DNA of 64,000 nucleotides from G963665495 sp963667575 (GTDB lineage: Bacteria; Desulfobacterota; Desulfovibrionia; Desulfovibrionales; Desulfovibrionaceae), in assembly GCA_963667575.2 (NCBI GenBank), contig CAXXHY010000025.1, positions 1 to 64,000 of the forward strand, read 5' to 3'. Of the stretch, positions 8,851 through 18,715 are shown in pieces. Within the stretch, counting starts at the first letter, position 1. Every line of letters starts with the position of its first letter. The notes beneath the pieces are model-generated. The model ran no database searches. It was given only the letters and a program-made list of their open reading frames with translations, and was not told where the DNA came from. A program made the translations under genes and the position numbers.

Positions 8851-9569
8851 TTAGCCTCCTTGAACGATAGTGCCTACTTTTTCACCCAGTACGACGCGCT
8901 TGATATTGCCGGGAGTAAGAATATTGAAAACCCCTATGGGCATCGAGTTGTCCATGGCAAGAGAAATCGCAGTGGCGTCCATAATCTTCAAATGCTTCTG
9001 TAAGGCTTCGTCATAGCTGACTTCCGAATACATCACCGCATCACTGTGCTTGGCCGGATCCTTGTCATAAACGCCGTCCACACGGGTGGCCTTCAAAATG
9101 ACTTCGGCTTTGCACTCGATGGCGCGCAATGCAGCGGCAGTGTCAGTGGTAAAAAAAGGATTACCCGTACCGGAGGCAAAAATCACCACCCGGCCCTTTT
9201 CCAAGTGGCGCAGCGCACGTCTGCGAATATAGGGTTCCGCAACCTCGCGCATGGAAATGGCGGACATCAAACGTGTCTGCAGTCCGATCTTTTCCAGAGA
9301 ATCCTGCACGGCCAGAGAGTTCATCACCGTGGCCAGCATTCCCATATAATCCGCGTTGGCGCGTTCCATCCCCTGCTCGGATGCTGCAAGGCCGCGAAAA
9401 ATATTGCCACCGCCAATAACCATGGCGACTTCCACACCCAGATTGACCACTTCAGCGATCTGCCGGCAGTACCCAGCAATCGTTCCGGGATCTATACCAA
9501 ATTCCTTTTCCCTGCCAAAGCCTCTCCGCTGAGCTTCAGCAGGATTCTTTTAAAACGCAACGTACTCAT
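8851..9569 (-). CDS. pyrH: UMP kinase PyrH (one apparent frameshift near the N-terminus)
   Basis: Phosphorylates UMP to UDP; amino-acid-kinase fold. Most of the protein is in one frame (GGGNIFRG, RAVRRLEKGRV-like region RHLEKGRVVIFASGTGNPFFTTDTAA, KATRVDGVYDKDP, and DATAISLAMDNSMPIGVFN). The expected N-terminus (STLRFKRILLKLSGEALAG, then EKEFGID) is present just upstream but one base out of frame; adding one G to the G3 run at 9520-9522 joins them from the ATG at 9569, giving about 239 residues. The gene is essential, so a base-call error is the likely cause. Confidence 0.9.
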
Positions 9570-9631
9570 TTAGCTCACTTCTTTCGCCTGGATTCAAAGA
9601 CGAGTTCAAATGTACACTTGCTTTGCAATAA

Positions 9632-9669
9632 CAAACGGGCGTTCGCCTTCTGGAGGGAACGCCCGTTTG
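9632..9669 (-). terminator. Hairpin between tsf and pyrH
   Basis: Perfect 13-bp arms (CAAACGGGCGTTC / GAACGCCCGTTTG) with a 12-base loop, then TTATT on the minus strand. It lies just after tsf and may partly separate rpsB-tsf from pyrH-frr-uppS, a usual arrangement. Confidence 0.6.
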
Positions 9670-9682
9670 CGAATTCCATTAC

Positions 9683-10282
9683 TTAGCCTTCTTCCCCTAA
9701 AGCAAAACGAACGAAGCGGCCAACCTGAATATTTTCACCGAGAACCGCGATCAGGTCGTTGATCAGGTCCTTGATGACCTTCTTGTCATCCTTGATGAAG
9801 ACCTGCTCTAGCAGACAGACTTCCTTGTAGTACTTCTGCACACGCCCTTCGACAATCTTGTCGACGATCTTTTCGGGCTTGCCTTCGGCAAGAGCCTGTT
9901 CGCGATAGATGGCCTTTTCCTTCTCGAGGTTCTCCTGAGGCAGTTCGTCAGGGCTCACGCACAGAGGAGAAGTGGCTGCGATTTGCATGGCCAGATCCTT
10001 GGCGACTTCCTGGAACTTCTCATTGCGGGCAACAAAATCGGTCTCGCACTGCAATTCGACCATGACGCCGATCTTGCCGTTGGAGTGGATGTACGATCCA
10101 ATAAGGCCTTCGGAAGTGGAGCGGCCGGCCTTTTTGGCAGCCTTGGAAAGACCTTTCTGCCGCAACCAGGCTACGGCTTTCTCTTCATCGCCCTCACATT
10201 CCACCAGGGCTTTCTTGCAGTCCATCATGCCGGCACCTGTTTTATCACGCAGGGCCTTGACCATTTGGGCGCTGATTGCCAT
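9683..10282 (-). CDS. tsf: Translation elongation factor Ts
   Basis: Nucleotide exchange factor for EF-Tu. The 199-residue protein is the short form common in several bacterial lineages. Conserved N-terminal UBA-like domain (VKALRDKTGAGMMDCKKALVECEGDEEKAVAWLRQKGL, residues ~9-46) and core motif ELQCETDFVARNEKF (residues ~74-89); C-terminal LLEQVFIKDDKKVIKDL. It follows rpsB by about 40 nt. Confidence 0.97.
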   Translation of the reverse strand: MAISAQMVKALRDKTGAGMMDCKKALVECEGDEEKAVAWLRQKGLSKAAKKAGRSTSEGLIGSYIHSNGKIGVMVELQCETDFVARNEKFQEVAKDLAMQIAATSPLCVSPDELPQENLEKEKAIYREQALAEGKPEKIVDKIVEGRVQKYYKEVCLLEQVFIKDDKKVIKDLINDLIAVLGENIQVGRFVRFALGEEG

Positions 10283-10323
10283 GTCCCAACTCTCCTTATA
10301 TCTTCTGGTTCGTAAAGTAATTA

Positions 10324-11131
10324 TTATTCTTCGGTCGCATCAGCCGCTTCGGCAGCTTTTTTCTGCGGGAGCAGCTGCTTCTTCAACGGGCTTTTCTTCG
10401 GCAACTACTTCATCCTTGTCCGCCTGGGACTGTTCCTTGCGCAGAGCCTGGCCTTCGAGGCAGGCATCGGCAATGTGCGAAACAAAGAGCTTGATGGCGC
10501 GGATGGCGTCATCATTGCCGGGAATGATGTAATCGATCTTGTCCGGATCGCAGTTGGAGTCGGTAACGGCGCAGATGGTGATTCCCAGCTTGCGGCATTC
10601 GCTTACAGCGATCTCTTCACGCTTGGGATCCACGATAAAAGCGAGCTGAGGAGTATCGTCCATGTCCTTGATACCGCCCAGAGCGTTCAACAATTTTTCC
10701 TGCTCGCGCGAAAACTGCAGCACTTCTTTTTTGGTGAAGCGATCCATGGTGCCGTCTTCGAACATCTGATCGAGCTTTTTCAGCCGGTCGATGCTTTTGC
10801 GGATGGTCTGGAAGTTCGTCAGCGTGCCGCCCATCCAACGGTTGGTGACATAAAACATGCCGCAGCGTTCGGCTTCCGTGCGAACGGCCTCCTGGGCCTG
10901 GCGCTTGGTGCCGATGAAGATGACTTTGCCGCCTTTGGCAACGGTGTCCACAACTTTGTCATGGGCCACCTGAAACAGTTTGACGGTCTGCTGCAGGTCA
11001 ATGATGTGAATGCCGTTTCTGGCGCCGAAAATAAAAGGGCGCATTTTGGGATTCCAACGGCGGGTCTGGTGACCAAAGTGTACGCCGGTCTCCAGCATTT
11101 GTTTCATGGTTACATAAGCCATTCGACTCAC
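10324..11131 (-). CDS. rpsB: 30S ribosomal protein S2 (apparent frameshift in the last codons)
   Basis: Small-subunit ribosomal protein. Conserved segments: MKQMLETGVHFGHQTRRWNPKM (residues ~8-28), IIDLQQTVKLF, FIGTKRQAQE, VTNRWMGGTLTNFQTI and a C-terminal PGNDDAIRAIKLF. The tail is Ala/Glu-rich. As printed, the last codons run into SCRSG; removing one A from the A6 run (10357-10362) gives a natural tail ending in ATEE with a stop at 10324, so I extend the gene to that point. A Shine-Dalgarno AAGGAG precedes the ATG. Confidence 0.95.
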
Positions 11132-11234
11132 TCCTTACATATGGGTTATTTCCTCCATTCCGGCACAACGCCCTTCCTTCCACCACCATGGTGGCACCCG
11201 GGGCAAACCAGAATGTGCGGGATGAAAACGAGTC

Positions 11235-11263
11235 TGCATACGTCAGATTTAAACGCAATGCAA
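11235..11263 (-). promoter_or_regulatory. Sigma-70-like promoter of rpsB-tsf
   Basis: On the minus strand TTGCAT, 17-base spacer, TATGCA. The leader of about 100 nt contains a CCACCATGGTGG palindrome (near 11184), possibly part of an S2 autoregulatory leader; that role is a guess. Confidence 0.5.
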
Positions 11264-11329
11264 GCACTACCCGGCACTCCTGCCGGTGAAGCATTCAGAA
11301 ATATTCAATCCAGAAATCTATACGGCCAG

Positions 11330-12151
11330 TTACTGAAGAACGTCTGCATTCTCCGTACGTGGTGCGTCAGTGATGACGACTTCTTCGGTCACCGAGTTGA
11401 TCAATGTCCCGACCTGGCTGATATCCACCCGAACCTCGTCCATGGGGGACAGCTGACCAATCCCCGATGGTGTTCCGGTAAATATGACATCGCCGGGATG
11501 CAATGTCATCACCCGAGAAACAAAGCTCAAAATTTCATAAGGTTCAAAAATCATGTCGCCGGTGTGTCCTTCCTGACGCACTTCGCCGTTGACAAGCGTA
11601 CGTACGGTCAGATCCGAGGGATTCTCCACCTCGGTCTCAATCCAGGGCCCCACCGGTGCAAACGTGTCGAATCCTTTTGCGCGGGAATACTGAATATCCT
11701 TTTTCTGGAGCACGCGTGCCGTCACGTCATTGCCGCAGGCAAAACCAAAAATATAGTCGGCAGCATCCTTTTCAGATACATGCTTGGCCGTCTTGCCTAT
11801 CACTATGACAAGTTCACCTTCATAATCCACCCGGCCCACATCTCGCGGCAAAATAATGTGCTGTCCGCTCCCTATGATCGCCGTGGGGGGCTTCAAAAAA
11901 AGCAGCGGTTCATCTGGTAACTGCTTTCCCATTTCTTCGGCATGCTTTTTATAGTTCAAGCCGATACATACCACCTTGGTAGGCATAACCGGAGGCAGTA
12001 CTTGTACCTGCTGCAGAGGAATAAGACCTTCCAGTCCCAATTCCTTGTTCAGGCATTGAACTTCCAGCTTTTGGCCGCCTTGTTCGTCCGCGGTTTGATG
12101 CAAAGCAGCATAAAAAATTCTCTCATTATAACGTACTCTGAGAACGCGCAT
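11330..12151 (-). CDS. Fumarylacetoacetate hydrolase family protein
   Basis: Metal-dependent enzyme of the FAH superfamily (fumarylpyruvate hydrolase, 2-keto-4-pentenoate hydratase-type, acylpyruvase, oxaloacetate decarboxylase). About 273 residues. Visible are the family start CIGLNYKKHAEEMG (residues ~67-80), the metal-binding EGELVIVIGK (two acidic ligands), FACGNDVTAR, KGFDTFAPVGPW and the GDVIFTGTPSGIG motif. The ATG at 12151 has GGAG 9 nt upstream; a TTG 15 nt further upstream is less likely. The exact substrate cannot be read from sequence. It lies downstream of rnj on the same strand. Confidence 0.85.
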   Translation of the reverse strand: MRVLRVRYNERIFYAALHQTADEQGGQKLEVQCLNKELGLEGLIPLQQVQVLPPVMPTKVVCIGLNYKKHAEEMGKQLPDEPLLFLKPPTAIIGSGQHIILPRDVGRVDYEGELVIVIGKTAKHVSEKDAADYIFGFACGNDVTARVLQKKDIQYSRAKGFDTFAPVGPWIETEVENPSDLTVRTLVNGEVRQEGHTGDMIFEPYEILSFVSRVMTLHPGDVIFTGTPSGIGQLSPMDEVRVDISQVGTLINSVTEEVVITDAPRTENADVLQ

Positions 12152-12247
12152 AACTCCCTGCTCCAAATGAGTTGAGGTTCTGGAATCATGTTCAGGGTAT
12201 CAGGCTCCCGGAATAATGTCTAACTTTTCCCTAAAAAAAGGGAAAAA

Positions 12248-13913
12248 TCATATGACAATGACTACAGGCAATACCACAGGATCACGTTCGAGGACCTTTC
12301 GGAAAAAACGCCGCAAAGATGACCTGATGCGGTCCTTGAGTTTTACGACCTCTCCGGGAGGAATATTTTCAAAAATATCCAGGATAATACACTGCGCATC
12401 TTCCAGAATATGACTGTAATGCTGCTCGAAAACAAAGCCTTTGGATTCAACCTCGGGTCCGTATATAATTTCCCATGATTCTTCTTCTATCACCATGGAA
12501 GCAATTACAAGGCCGCCCCCTCCCAGCAACTGGCGCTCTTTCAATACGGTATGACCGACGTCTCCCACACCTTTGCCATCGACGTAAATGGATTCAACGG
12601 GGACCTTTTCTTCAAAACGAACCCCTCCTCCCGCATACAGGGTCAAGGGATTGCCGTTTTCCAGGGGAATGGTCCGCTCAGGAGGCACGCCGCATTCGTT
12701 GGCAAGGCGGCAATGCTTTACCAGGTGCCGGTATTCTCCATGCATGGGGACGAAAAATTTTGGCCGAACGGTTTCGATCATCTGTTTCAACTCGCCGCGA
12801 TAGGCATGGCCCGAAGCGTGAATGGCCCCCACACGCTCGTATAGGACCTCGGCACCCAGGCGGTACAGATTGTTGATGACCCTGGTAATGGCTTTGACTT
12901 TGCCGGGGATAAACCGTGAGGACAGTATTACAGTGTCCCCAGGATGAATATTCAGCTGCTTGTGCTCCCCGGCCGCGATACGCGTCAGTGCCGAGAGCGG
13001 TTCGCCCTGCGAACCGGTAACAAGCAATACCGTCTTGTTGTCCGGCAGTTGAGGAAGCTCTTCCAGGCCGACGAACACACCTTTGGGCAGAGTCATAAAA
13101 TCCAGGGCCACTGCTGTTTCGATGTTCGTCATGATGCTGCGACCATTGACGGCGACCTTGCGACCGCAGCTGGCAGCAATATTGAAGACTTCCTGCATGC
13201 GCTGAATATGGCTGGAGAACAGCGTGACAAGAATTCTCCCCTGGGCGTTCGTCAAAAATTTCGCCCAAAGTACCTTCTATCTCGCTTTCGCCAAGCGAAT
13301 GGCCTTCGCGCTCGATGTTGGTGGAATCTGAAAAAAAGCAGCTGCACTCCGGAATCACCCAGGGCCTTGAACGCGTCCATGTCCGTGTAGTTGCCACCGC
13401 TCGGATCCAGATCGATCTTGAAATCGCCCGTATGTACGATGGTTCCGGCAGGGGTTTCTATGCCCAACCCGAAGCCCTGAATAATCGAATGGCAGACTCT
13501 GATGAAGGTACAGGCGAGGTCGCCGAATTCCACCCTCTGCCCTGCCTCTACAGGATGGAAGGTGGTATATTTGTCCAATCCGTGTTCACGAAGCCGGTTT
13601 TCTGCCAGGGCCAGTGTAAAAACCCGAACCGTACAACGGCGTATCCAGATGATTCATGAGCCAGGGCAACGCACCGATATGATCTTCGTGACCATGGGTA
13701 AGAATGATGCCTCTGAGCTTGTCCTTCTTTTCCAGAATATAATCGAAACGCGGGATGACGACATCCACACCCAGCAGATAATCGTCAGGAAACATCAGGC
13801 CGCAGTCAACGACCAGCATATTCTCCTCGGTTTTCAAGAACCATGCAGTTCAGCCCGATCTCACCGAAGCCTCCCAGGGGAGTAATTGTAACTTGCCCGG
13901 ATGCTGGACTCAA
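12248..13913 (-). CDS. rnj: Ribonuclease J (four apparent frameshifts)
   Basis: Beta-CASP metallo-beta-lactamase RNase with endo- and 5'-exonuclease activity. Successive pieces in different frames carry the whole family pattern: VTITPLGGFGEIGLNC at the N-terminus, VVDCGLMFPDDYLLGVDVVIP, the catalytic THGHEDHIGALPW, HTGDFKID, FSDSTNIEREGHS, VTGSQGEPLSALTRIA, and SGHAYRGELKQMI with PMHGEYRH. Single-base homopolymer changes at 13831-13834, 13618-13622, 13331-13337 and about 13254-13261 join them into about 555 residues. The likely start is TTG at 13913 behind GGAG; no in-frame ATG precedes the conserved region. Since rnj-type genes are important for growth and all breaks are at runs, I treat it as intact. 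Confidence 0.85.
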
Positions 13914-13934
13914 GCTTTCAACTCCGCGTAGGCT

Positions 13935-14631
13935 CTATAGCATGACTTCCTGCAAATCCTGCATAAGTTTTTCTCTTTCCTTAAGGGTATAAGTTCCAGG
14001 TTCAATGGCCGGCAACATGCGTACTATTACAACATGCCTGCCGGGCAGGGGTAACATACGTCCTTTTGGTAAAATAGCGCCTGTGCCGCCCACTACCAAA
14101 GGAACAATAGGACGTTCCGCCTTGAGCGCTATGACCATTCCGCCGATTTTGAAATCCTGTAAAGTATCTAAATTTTTGGCACGGGTTCCTTCCGGAAACA
14201 CGATGATGGATTCGCCCCCAGCGCGTACGGTCCACGGCTTCATCTATGCTTTTCATGGCCCGGCGACGATTGGAGCGGTCTATGGCCACATGGCCGGCTT
14301 TGCGCATACCGTATCCGAAGATGGGAATGGAAAACAGGCTTTGCTTGGCCACGAAACAGACTCTGTAGGGATGCAGAATCCGAAACAACACCAGAATATC
14401 CAACAAACTTTGGTGGTTGGCCATAAAAACCACACCGCCGTCCTGCGGCACATCCCCCCACTCAACTTCCAGCCGAATTCTCGCAGCCTTCAGGGCGATG
14501 CAGCTCCACACCCGCCCGACCCAGGCAACGGTTCTTCCCTTTTTATCCAGGGGCCCCAAAATAATGGAACTGACAGAAAGAAAAATAGTGGCAGGCAGAA
14601 AAATGATAACAAAAATAATCGTTTGTAGCAT
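13935..14631 (-). CDS. plsC: 1-acyl-sn-glycerol-3-phosphate acyltransferase PlsC (one apparent frameshift)
   Basis: Second acylation in phosphatidic acid synthesis, at the inner membrane. An N-terminal hydrophobic segment (residues ~4-27) is followed by the catalytic NHQSLLDIL (HX4D) motif near residue 73, then KQSLFSIPIFGYGMRKAGHVAIDR, and, after the break, IIVFPEGTRAK and the VPLVVGGTGAILPKG block. Removing one base near 14229-14230 joins DEAVD to VRAGGES. About 231 residues. It ends 22 nt before the rnj start, so the two are probably co-transcribed. Confidence 0.88.
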
Positions 14632-14788
14632 ATGCTAAAAGACTCTATATAGGTGTGCTCGCTCAGCAACTCATTAACCGGGAGACTAGAACCGGACCTC
14701 GTGTCAAACAAAAAAGACAGTAGTCCATCCGGCTGAAAAAGGCCACAAAATAATCGCAGACAGCAAATGATCAGGATATGTTTGTTGA

Positions 14789-16663
14789 ATCAAGTAGGGG
14801 GATTCCTCACGGTCTCCCCCTCTCACACCACCGGGCATACCTGCTCGGTACCACGGCGGTTTCTCTCAACTTTCAACACTTCGTATCCTCCGATCAAGCT
14901 GACGAGCCCTTGATTTCTGAACCATTCATTGTTCATTGCCTGATGCGCTGTCCGGGTTCTGGACATTCTCCACCACCCTTTTCCCGACAGAGCCTGCATC
15001 CATGCGCCGAAACTCTTTCACCCCGAGATTTATGAAGAATTCCGCCAGCGTCTTGGTTCGCTTGCATTGCTTCAGGCGTACGCAACGTAGTTTCCGACGT
15101 ATCCACCCTTCCATCTTCTGGAGGAAGCTTTTGCACTTCGCAAGCTGGAAGTAGCCTAACCAGCCAAGGCAGTACGAGTTGACGCGGCGTATTCTTTCTT
15201 CAAACGACATCAATCGGTTACGCTTCAGTAGGAAGCGTAATTGGTTCTTGAATCTGACCAGACTCTGAGGTGCAAGAATGAGTCATCCGCTGTCCAGCAA
15301 GCGGTACACCTGGAACTTCCTTTTACCCACATAATCCACGGCGCTTTTCTCTTGATTCACACGCAGCTTCAGGCGTTTCTCAAGAAAGTGCGTCACGGAT
15401 GCCATCACCCTTTTCCCGGCCTTGAGACTGCGTACGTAGATGTTGCAATCATCCCGCATAGCGGCAGAAACAATGGCCTCGGCGTTCGAGTTCCTTATCC
15501 AGGTCATCCAGAAGCAGGTTGGCGAGCAAAGGAGACAAGGGGCCACCCTGAGGCGTGCCTTCATCTCGGGCAACGCATACGCCGTCCTGCATAATCCCGG
15601 AATTCAGGAAGACACGTATGATACGCAAAATACGTTTATCTTTCACGTGGCGGGCAAGCCGTGCCATGAGAATATCGTGGTTGACACGGTCAAAGAACTT
15701 CTCGAGATCCATGTCCACCACGACACTGCGACCGTCTTTCCACATACTGCTGCGCCTGAAGCAGCGCGTCATGCGCTCCCCGTCCTGGCCGAAATCCGAA
15801 GCTGGAATCCGAGAACAACGGATCAAGGATTGGGGTGAGTACTTGTAAGAAAGCCTGTTGTACCAAACGGTCGCGTACCGTGGGAAATGCCCAGCTGTCG
15901 CATTCCCCCTCCCGGCTTAGGGATCCGCACTCCTTTGACGGGTTGCGGCTGATACGTGCCGTCAAGCAGACTCGCAAGCAGCTCGTCTTTGTGGGGGGAA
16001 AGCCATTCGCGCAGTCCATCGACGCTCATTCCGTCGATACCCGGCGCGCCCTTGTTGTCTTTCACCCGCTTGTAGGCCTGATTGAGGTTTGCGCGGGCGC
16101 AAACCTGTTCCATCAGATATTGTGTCAAGGCTTGTCCTCCCTCCAACACCACAGACGCTCTTGCTCCTCAATAGACCCAGTGCGGGTTCCGCCGTTACCG
16201 GGGCGTCGATGCGTGTTGTTCACCTTTCCTGCTTCCCACGCCTGTCGAGTCGTTGGTGACTTGTTCCTTGCGTTGAAAGATTCGGCCCTTCATCCGTCAA
16301 GGGGGACAGATTACTATGGCCTCTGCTGACTTCTCGCTCCCCTTCCGCAGGCGTCGCCGTCTGCGTAGTCGATTACACCGACAGAGAACGAGATCTCCCA
16401 GGGTAAGACGCGACTCTTTCCGCCGGGCCTCGCCGGATTTACCTTTGCGGCTTCCGGATGGTTACGGGGCATCTCTGTCCAAGGCCAGATTACCCAGCCG
16501 CACCGGCCTTATATCCGGTTTCTGTTCGTCGAGTCCGACTTTTGCCGCCGGCTTCCTCCCCACCTCGCCTCGCAGCGACGCAGTTGCCTTTGGCTAACAG
16601 TTCCCATCATCAGGGCCTGTAGAGGACTTTCACCTCATAAGATTCGCGCCCTGACGGGCGCAC
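14789..16663 (-). mobile_element. Group IIC self-splicing intron (retroelement)
   Basis: The 5' end is GTGCGCCC on the minus strand (16663), followed by a domain I start containing GGTGAAAGTCCTC. The 3' end carries a domain V hairpin (14827-14860; ACCGCCG/CGGTGGT stem with the CGC triad used by class C in place of AGC) and domain VI (14796-14821, AGGGGGA/TCCCCCT), ending at about 14786-14793. The enclosed reverse transcriptase has no HNH endonuclease domain. The 5' exon is an intrinsic terminator hairpin plus T7, exactly the target preferred by group IIC introns. Length is about 1.87 kb. The 3' boundary is approximate. Confidence 0.85.
14823..16128 (-). pseudogene. Group II intron reverse transcriptase/maturase, interrupted
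   Basis: Intron-encoded RT that aids splicing and target-primed integration. In order: N-terminal LKRVKDNKGAPGIDGMSVDGL-type RT0/1 segment, PVKGVRIPKPGGGMRQLGI, SSFGFRPGRGAHDAL, DMDLEKFFDRVNHDIL, GTPQGGPLSPLLANLLLDDLD, the catalytic RYADD motif, and the maturase X domain (SYCLGWLGYFQLAKCKSFLQ, WIRRKLRC), ending in NRRGTEQVCPVV over domain V. No endonuclease domain follows. The frame changes about four times (near 15860, 15735, 15470, 15000), and an in-frame TGA replaces the Arg expected in LLDSGRLILAP near 15285. The frameshifts resemble the homopolymer errors elsewhere, but the nonsense codon is a substitution, so real decay is possible. Confidence 0.8.
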
Positions 16664-16701
16664 AAAAAAAGTCCCCTGCTACGTTCGTAACAGGGGACTT
16701 T
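16664..16701 (-). terminator. Intrinsic terminator of the qmo operon; group IIC intron target
   Basis: On the minus strand AAAGTCCCCTG and CAGGGGACTTT form an 11-bp stem with a 12-base loop followed by seven T; the intron starts at the very next base. It lies 23 nt beyond the qmoD stop. Confidence 0.9.
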
Positions 16702-16723
16702 CGAATGCAAGTGTTACGGCTGT

Positions 16724-17461
16724 TTAGAAACCGAAACCGTCGCTATCAGAACCGGAAGCGCCGAAACCGAAATCATCCGGTACGCTGCTGCCGGCTTCTT
16801 CGGGAGCGGCTTCAGCAGCAGCCTCGCCAGCTTCAGCAGCGGCTGCGCCTACGGCAGCGCCAGCAGGTACGGAAGCGACGGCGTCTTTCAGAGCTTTGGT
16901 AACGATATCTTTGATGGTGTCATTCAGCTCGCTTTCAGCAACAGGCAATTTGCCCTGGAAAGCAGCGGTTTCTTTCTTGAGTGCAACAACTTCCTTGTTG
17001 AGCTTCTCTTTGTCACCTTCGAGTCCGGAAACTTTCTTTTCCAGGTCAGCGGCTTTGGCTTCGAAGGGAGCGAGTTCTCCAACTTTGGCTTCGAGTTCGG
17101 CGATTTTTTCAGCCTGCTCGGCAACCGTGGCTTTCTGCTGCGCCAGAGTTTCAATGACAGTGACAATGGGGCCCAGGTCATCTTCAGGGATGGGCTTCAG
17201 GGAAACATTGTCACCAATTTTCTTTGCAGTGGCGGCAATCCAGTCTTCGTAAATGGATTCCTCGGTGAAACGGCATTCCAGGAACGGAGGATGCTGGCTG
17301 CAAAGCCAGGCCTTGGCCAAGGGAGCGACCATGGCCTCGCCCGTGGCATCGAGATCCTGCTGGGTCAGGAAGAAAAGCAGTTCGGAAACCTCTCCGCCGG
17401 TTTTGCCGGCCAGCAAAGCGAGAACTTTCTCGATCTTGAATACTTTGCGTTCTTCAGACAT
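16724..17461 (-). CDS. qmoD: Conserved protein at the promoter-distal end of the qmo operon (QmoD-like)
   Basis: A 245-residue soluble protein of unknown biochemical role. The first ~130 residues look globular (KVLALLAGKTGGEVSELLFFLTQQDLDATGEAMV, WLCSQHPPFLECRF); residues ~130-185 form a Lys/Glu/Leu heptad coiled coil; the last ~60 are Ala/Glu- and then Gly/Phe/Asp/Ser-rich (PDDFGFGASGSDSDGFGF). It has no membrane segment or metal motif. In Desulfovibrio a hypothetical gene at this same position follows qmoC and has been treated as the fourth gene of the qmo operon. The symbol rests on position, length and strand rather than on an alignment. It has a strong AAGGAGG ribosome site. Confidence 0.65.
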   Translation of the reverse strand: MSEERKVFKIEKVLALLAGKTGGEVSELLFFLTQQDLDATGEAMVAPLAKAWLCSQHPPFLECRFTEESIYEDWIAATAKKIGDNVSLKPIPEDDLGPIVTVIETLAQQKATVAEQAEKIAELEAKVGELAPFEAKAADLEKKVSGLEGDKEKLNKEVVALKKETAAFQGKLPVAESELNDTIKDIVTKALKDAVASVPAGAAVGAAAAEAGEAAAEAAPEEAGSSVPDDFGFGASGSDSDGFGF

Positions 17462-17523
17462 TTTCGCCTCCTTATAATTGAGAGCAAATATTTCTTTCTA
17501 ATTTGGTTTTCGCCGTCATGCGC

Positions 17524-18702
17524 CTAAACGCTTCGGCCAATATAACGTGCGTATGTAAGCGCAGCGGTCCTGTACACCAAGTGCCCGAGTTTGGACCAGG
17601 GCATATAGAAGAAGAGCATGAAGACCGCATTCAAGTGCAGGAAGTACGTCGGGAAAGCCAAGTACTTGAGACCCGCAAGGCGGAACAGCTCGCTGCCGAT
17701 ACCGGTCAGGGCAATAGCCCAGATCAGAATAAGCAGATACCAATCGTAAAAGGACGAACTCTGCTTTTTATCATCCAGAGTCAGGCGGCGAATGGTCAAA
17801 AGCAGCAGGCCGATGAGCAGCAGGATGGCGCCCAGGTTAGCCAGCAGTTTGATGACATTGGCCTGATCCATGGGGGTATGGGTATAATGGCCGAAGGCCT
17901 CGGGCAAGATACCGAATGCGGAAGCACCCCAGTGGCCTACAGCCACTAATCCGGTAACGATTGCCAAAGCGATGAAGCCGAACATCAAGCAAAGGTGGCC
18001 GATCTTGCGATCTGACTTGTCGTCGCCACAATCCTTGAATTTCTTGTGGGGAAGAATCTCGGTAACGATGACTTCCACAAGATGTTTGGCCCAGTGCTTT
18101 TTCTCGCCAATATAAATCAATTCGCCTTCTGGCTTCATGGAAGCGATGAGCTTCTTGGTTCCACTGAGTATTTTGAAGACCGCGAAGAAAAAGGCGATCA
18201 TGAACAGCGGGTCAATGAAGTAATCGCCGTAGAACAGATTGCCGTAGACGATGCTTCCATCCGGCTCAGTGGGGAAAGCGGTGCCCAGGTAGGCGGCACG
18301 GCCAATCCAGATGAGCACGAAAAGGATCAGCGGCAAAGCCATCAGGAACGGCAGGTACTTGGCGGAGGTCATCCATTTGCCGAAAGCACTCGGTCCGACA
18401 AGCTTGCGGTAGGTCATGTTCCGCAGAGCGGAGAGCAGATCACCAGGCTTGGCGCCGCGGGGGCACATATCCGAGCACGTACCGCAGTTGTGGCAGAGCC
18501 ATATATCGATATCACTTGTAAGTTTATCTTTCAGACCCCACTGCGCCCAGACCATTTCCTTACGAGGAAAAGGTTCGCTTGTGGGAGAGATCGGACAGAC
18601 TACGCTGCAGGTGGCGCACTGATAACACTTTTTCAGTGACTCCCCGCCAACGGACTGTAACTCCTCAATAAACTGAAGGTCCGGTTCAATGCGTTGCGCC
18701 AT
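17524..18702 (-). CDS. qmoC: QmoC, membrane subunit of the quinone-interacting oxidoreductase
   Basis: Fusion of an HdrC-like ferredoxin part with an HdrE-like haem b membrane part; it takes electrons from menaquinol for delivery toward APS reductase. The N-terminal ~115 residues hold two [4Fe-4S] motifs, CYQCATCSVVCP (residues ~26-37) and CHNCGTCSDMCP (~70-81). From residue ~125 on there are about six membrane helices with histidines suitable for haem b. 392 residues. It starts with TTAGGAGG about 13 nt after the qmoB stop. Confidence 0.95.
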   Translation of the reverse strand: MAQRIEPDLQFIEELQSVGGESLKKCYQCATCSVVCPISPTSEPFPRKEMVWAQWGLKDKLTSDIDIWLCHNCGTCSDMCPRGAKPGDLLSALRNMTYRKLVGPSAFGKWMTSAKYLPFLMALPLILFVLIWIGRAAYLGTAFPTEPDGSIVYGNLFYGDYFIDPLFMIAFFFAVFKILSGTKKLIASMKPEGELIYIGEKKHWAKHLVEVIVTEILPHKKFKDCGDDKSDRKIGHLCLMFGFIALAIVTGLVAVGHWGASAFGILPEAFGHYTHTPMDQANVIKLLANLGAILLLIGLLLLTIRRLTLDDKKQSSSFYDWYLLILIWAIALTGIGSELFRLAGLKYLAFPTYFLHLNAVFMLFFYMPWSKLGHLVYRTAALTYARYIGRSV

Positions 18703-18715
18703 GTTCCTATTCCTC

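Noticed and set aside
12216..12247. Terminator hairpin after rnj
   Set aside because: On the minus strand TTTTCCC-TTTTTTT-AGGGAAAA can fold, but the T-run is in the loop rather than after the stem, so I did not call it.
13254..13913. rnj as a true pseudogene
   Set aside because: Four breaks, all single-base changes at or beside homopolymers, in a window with the same pattern in several essential genes; error is the simpler explanation.
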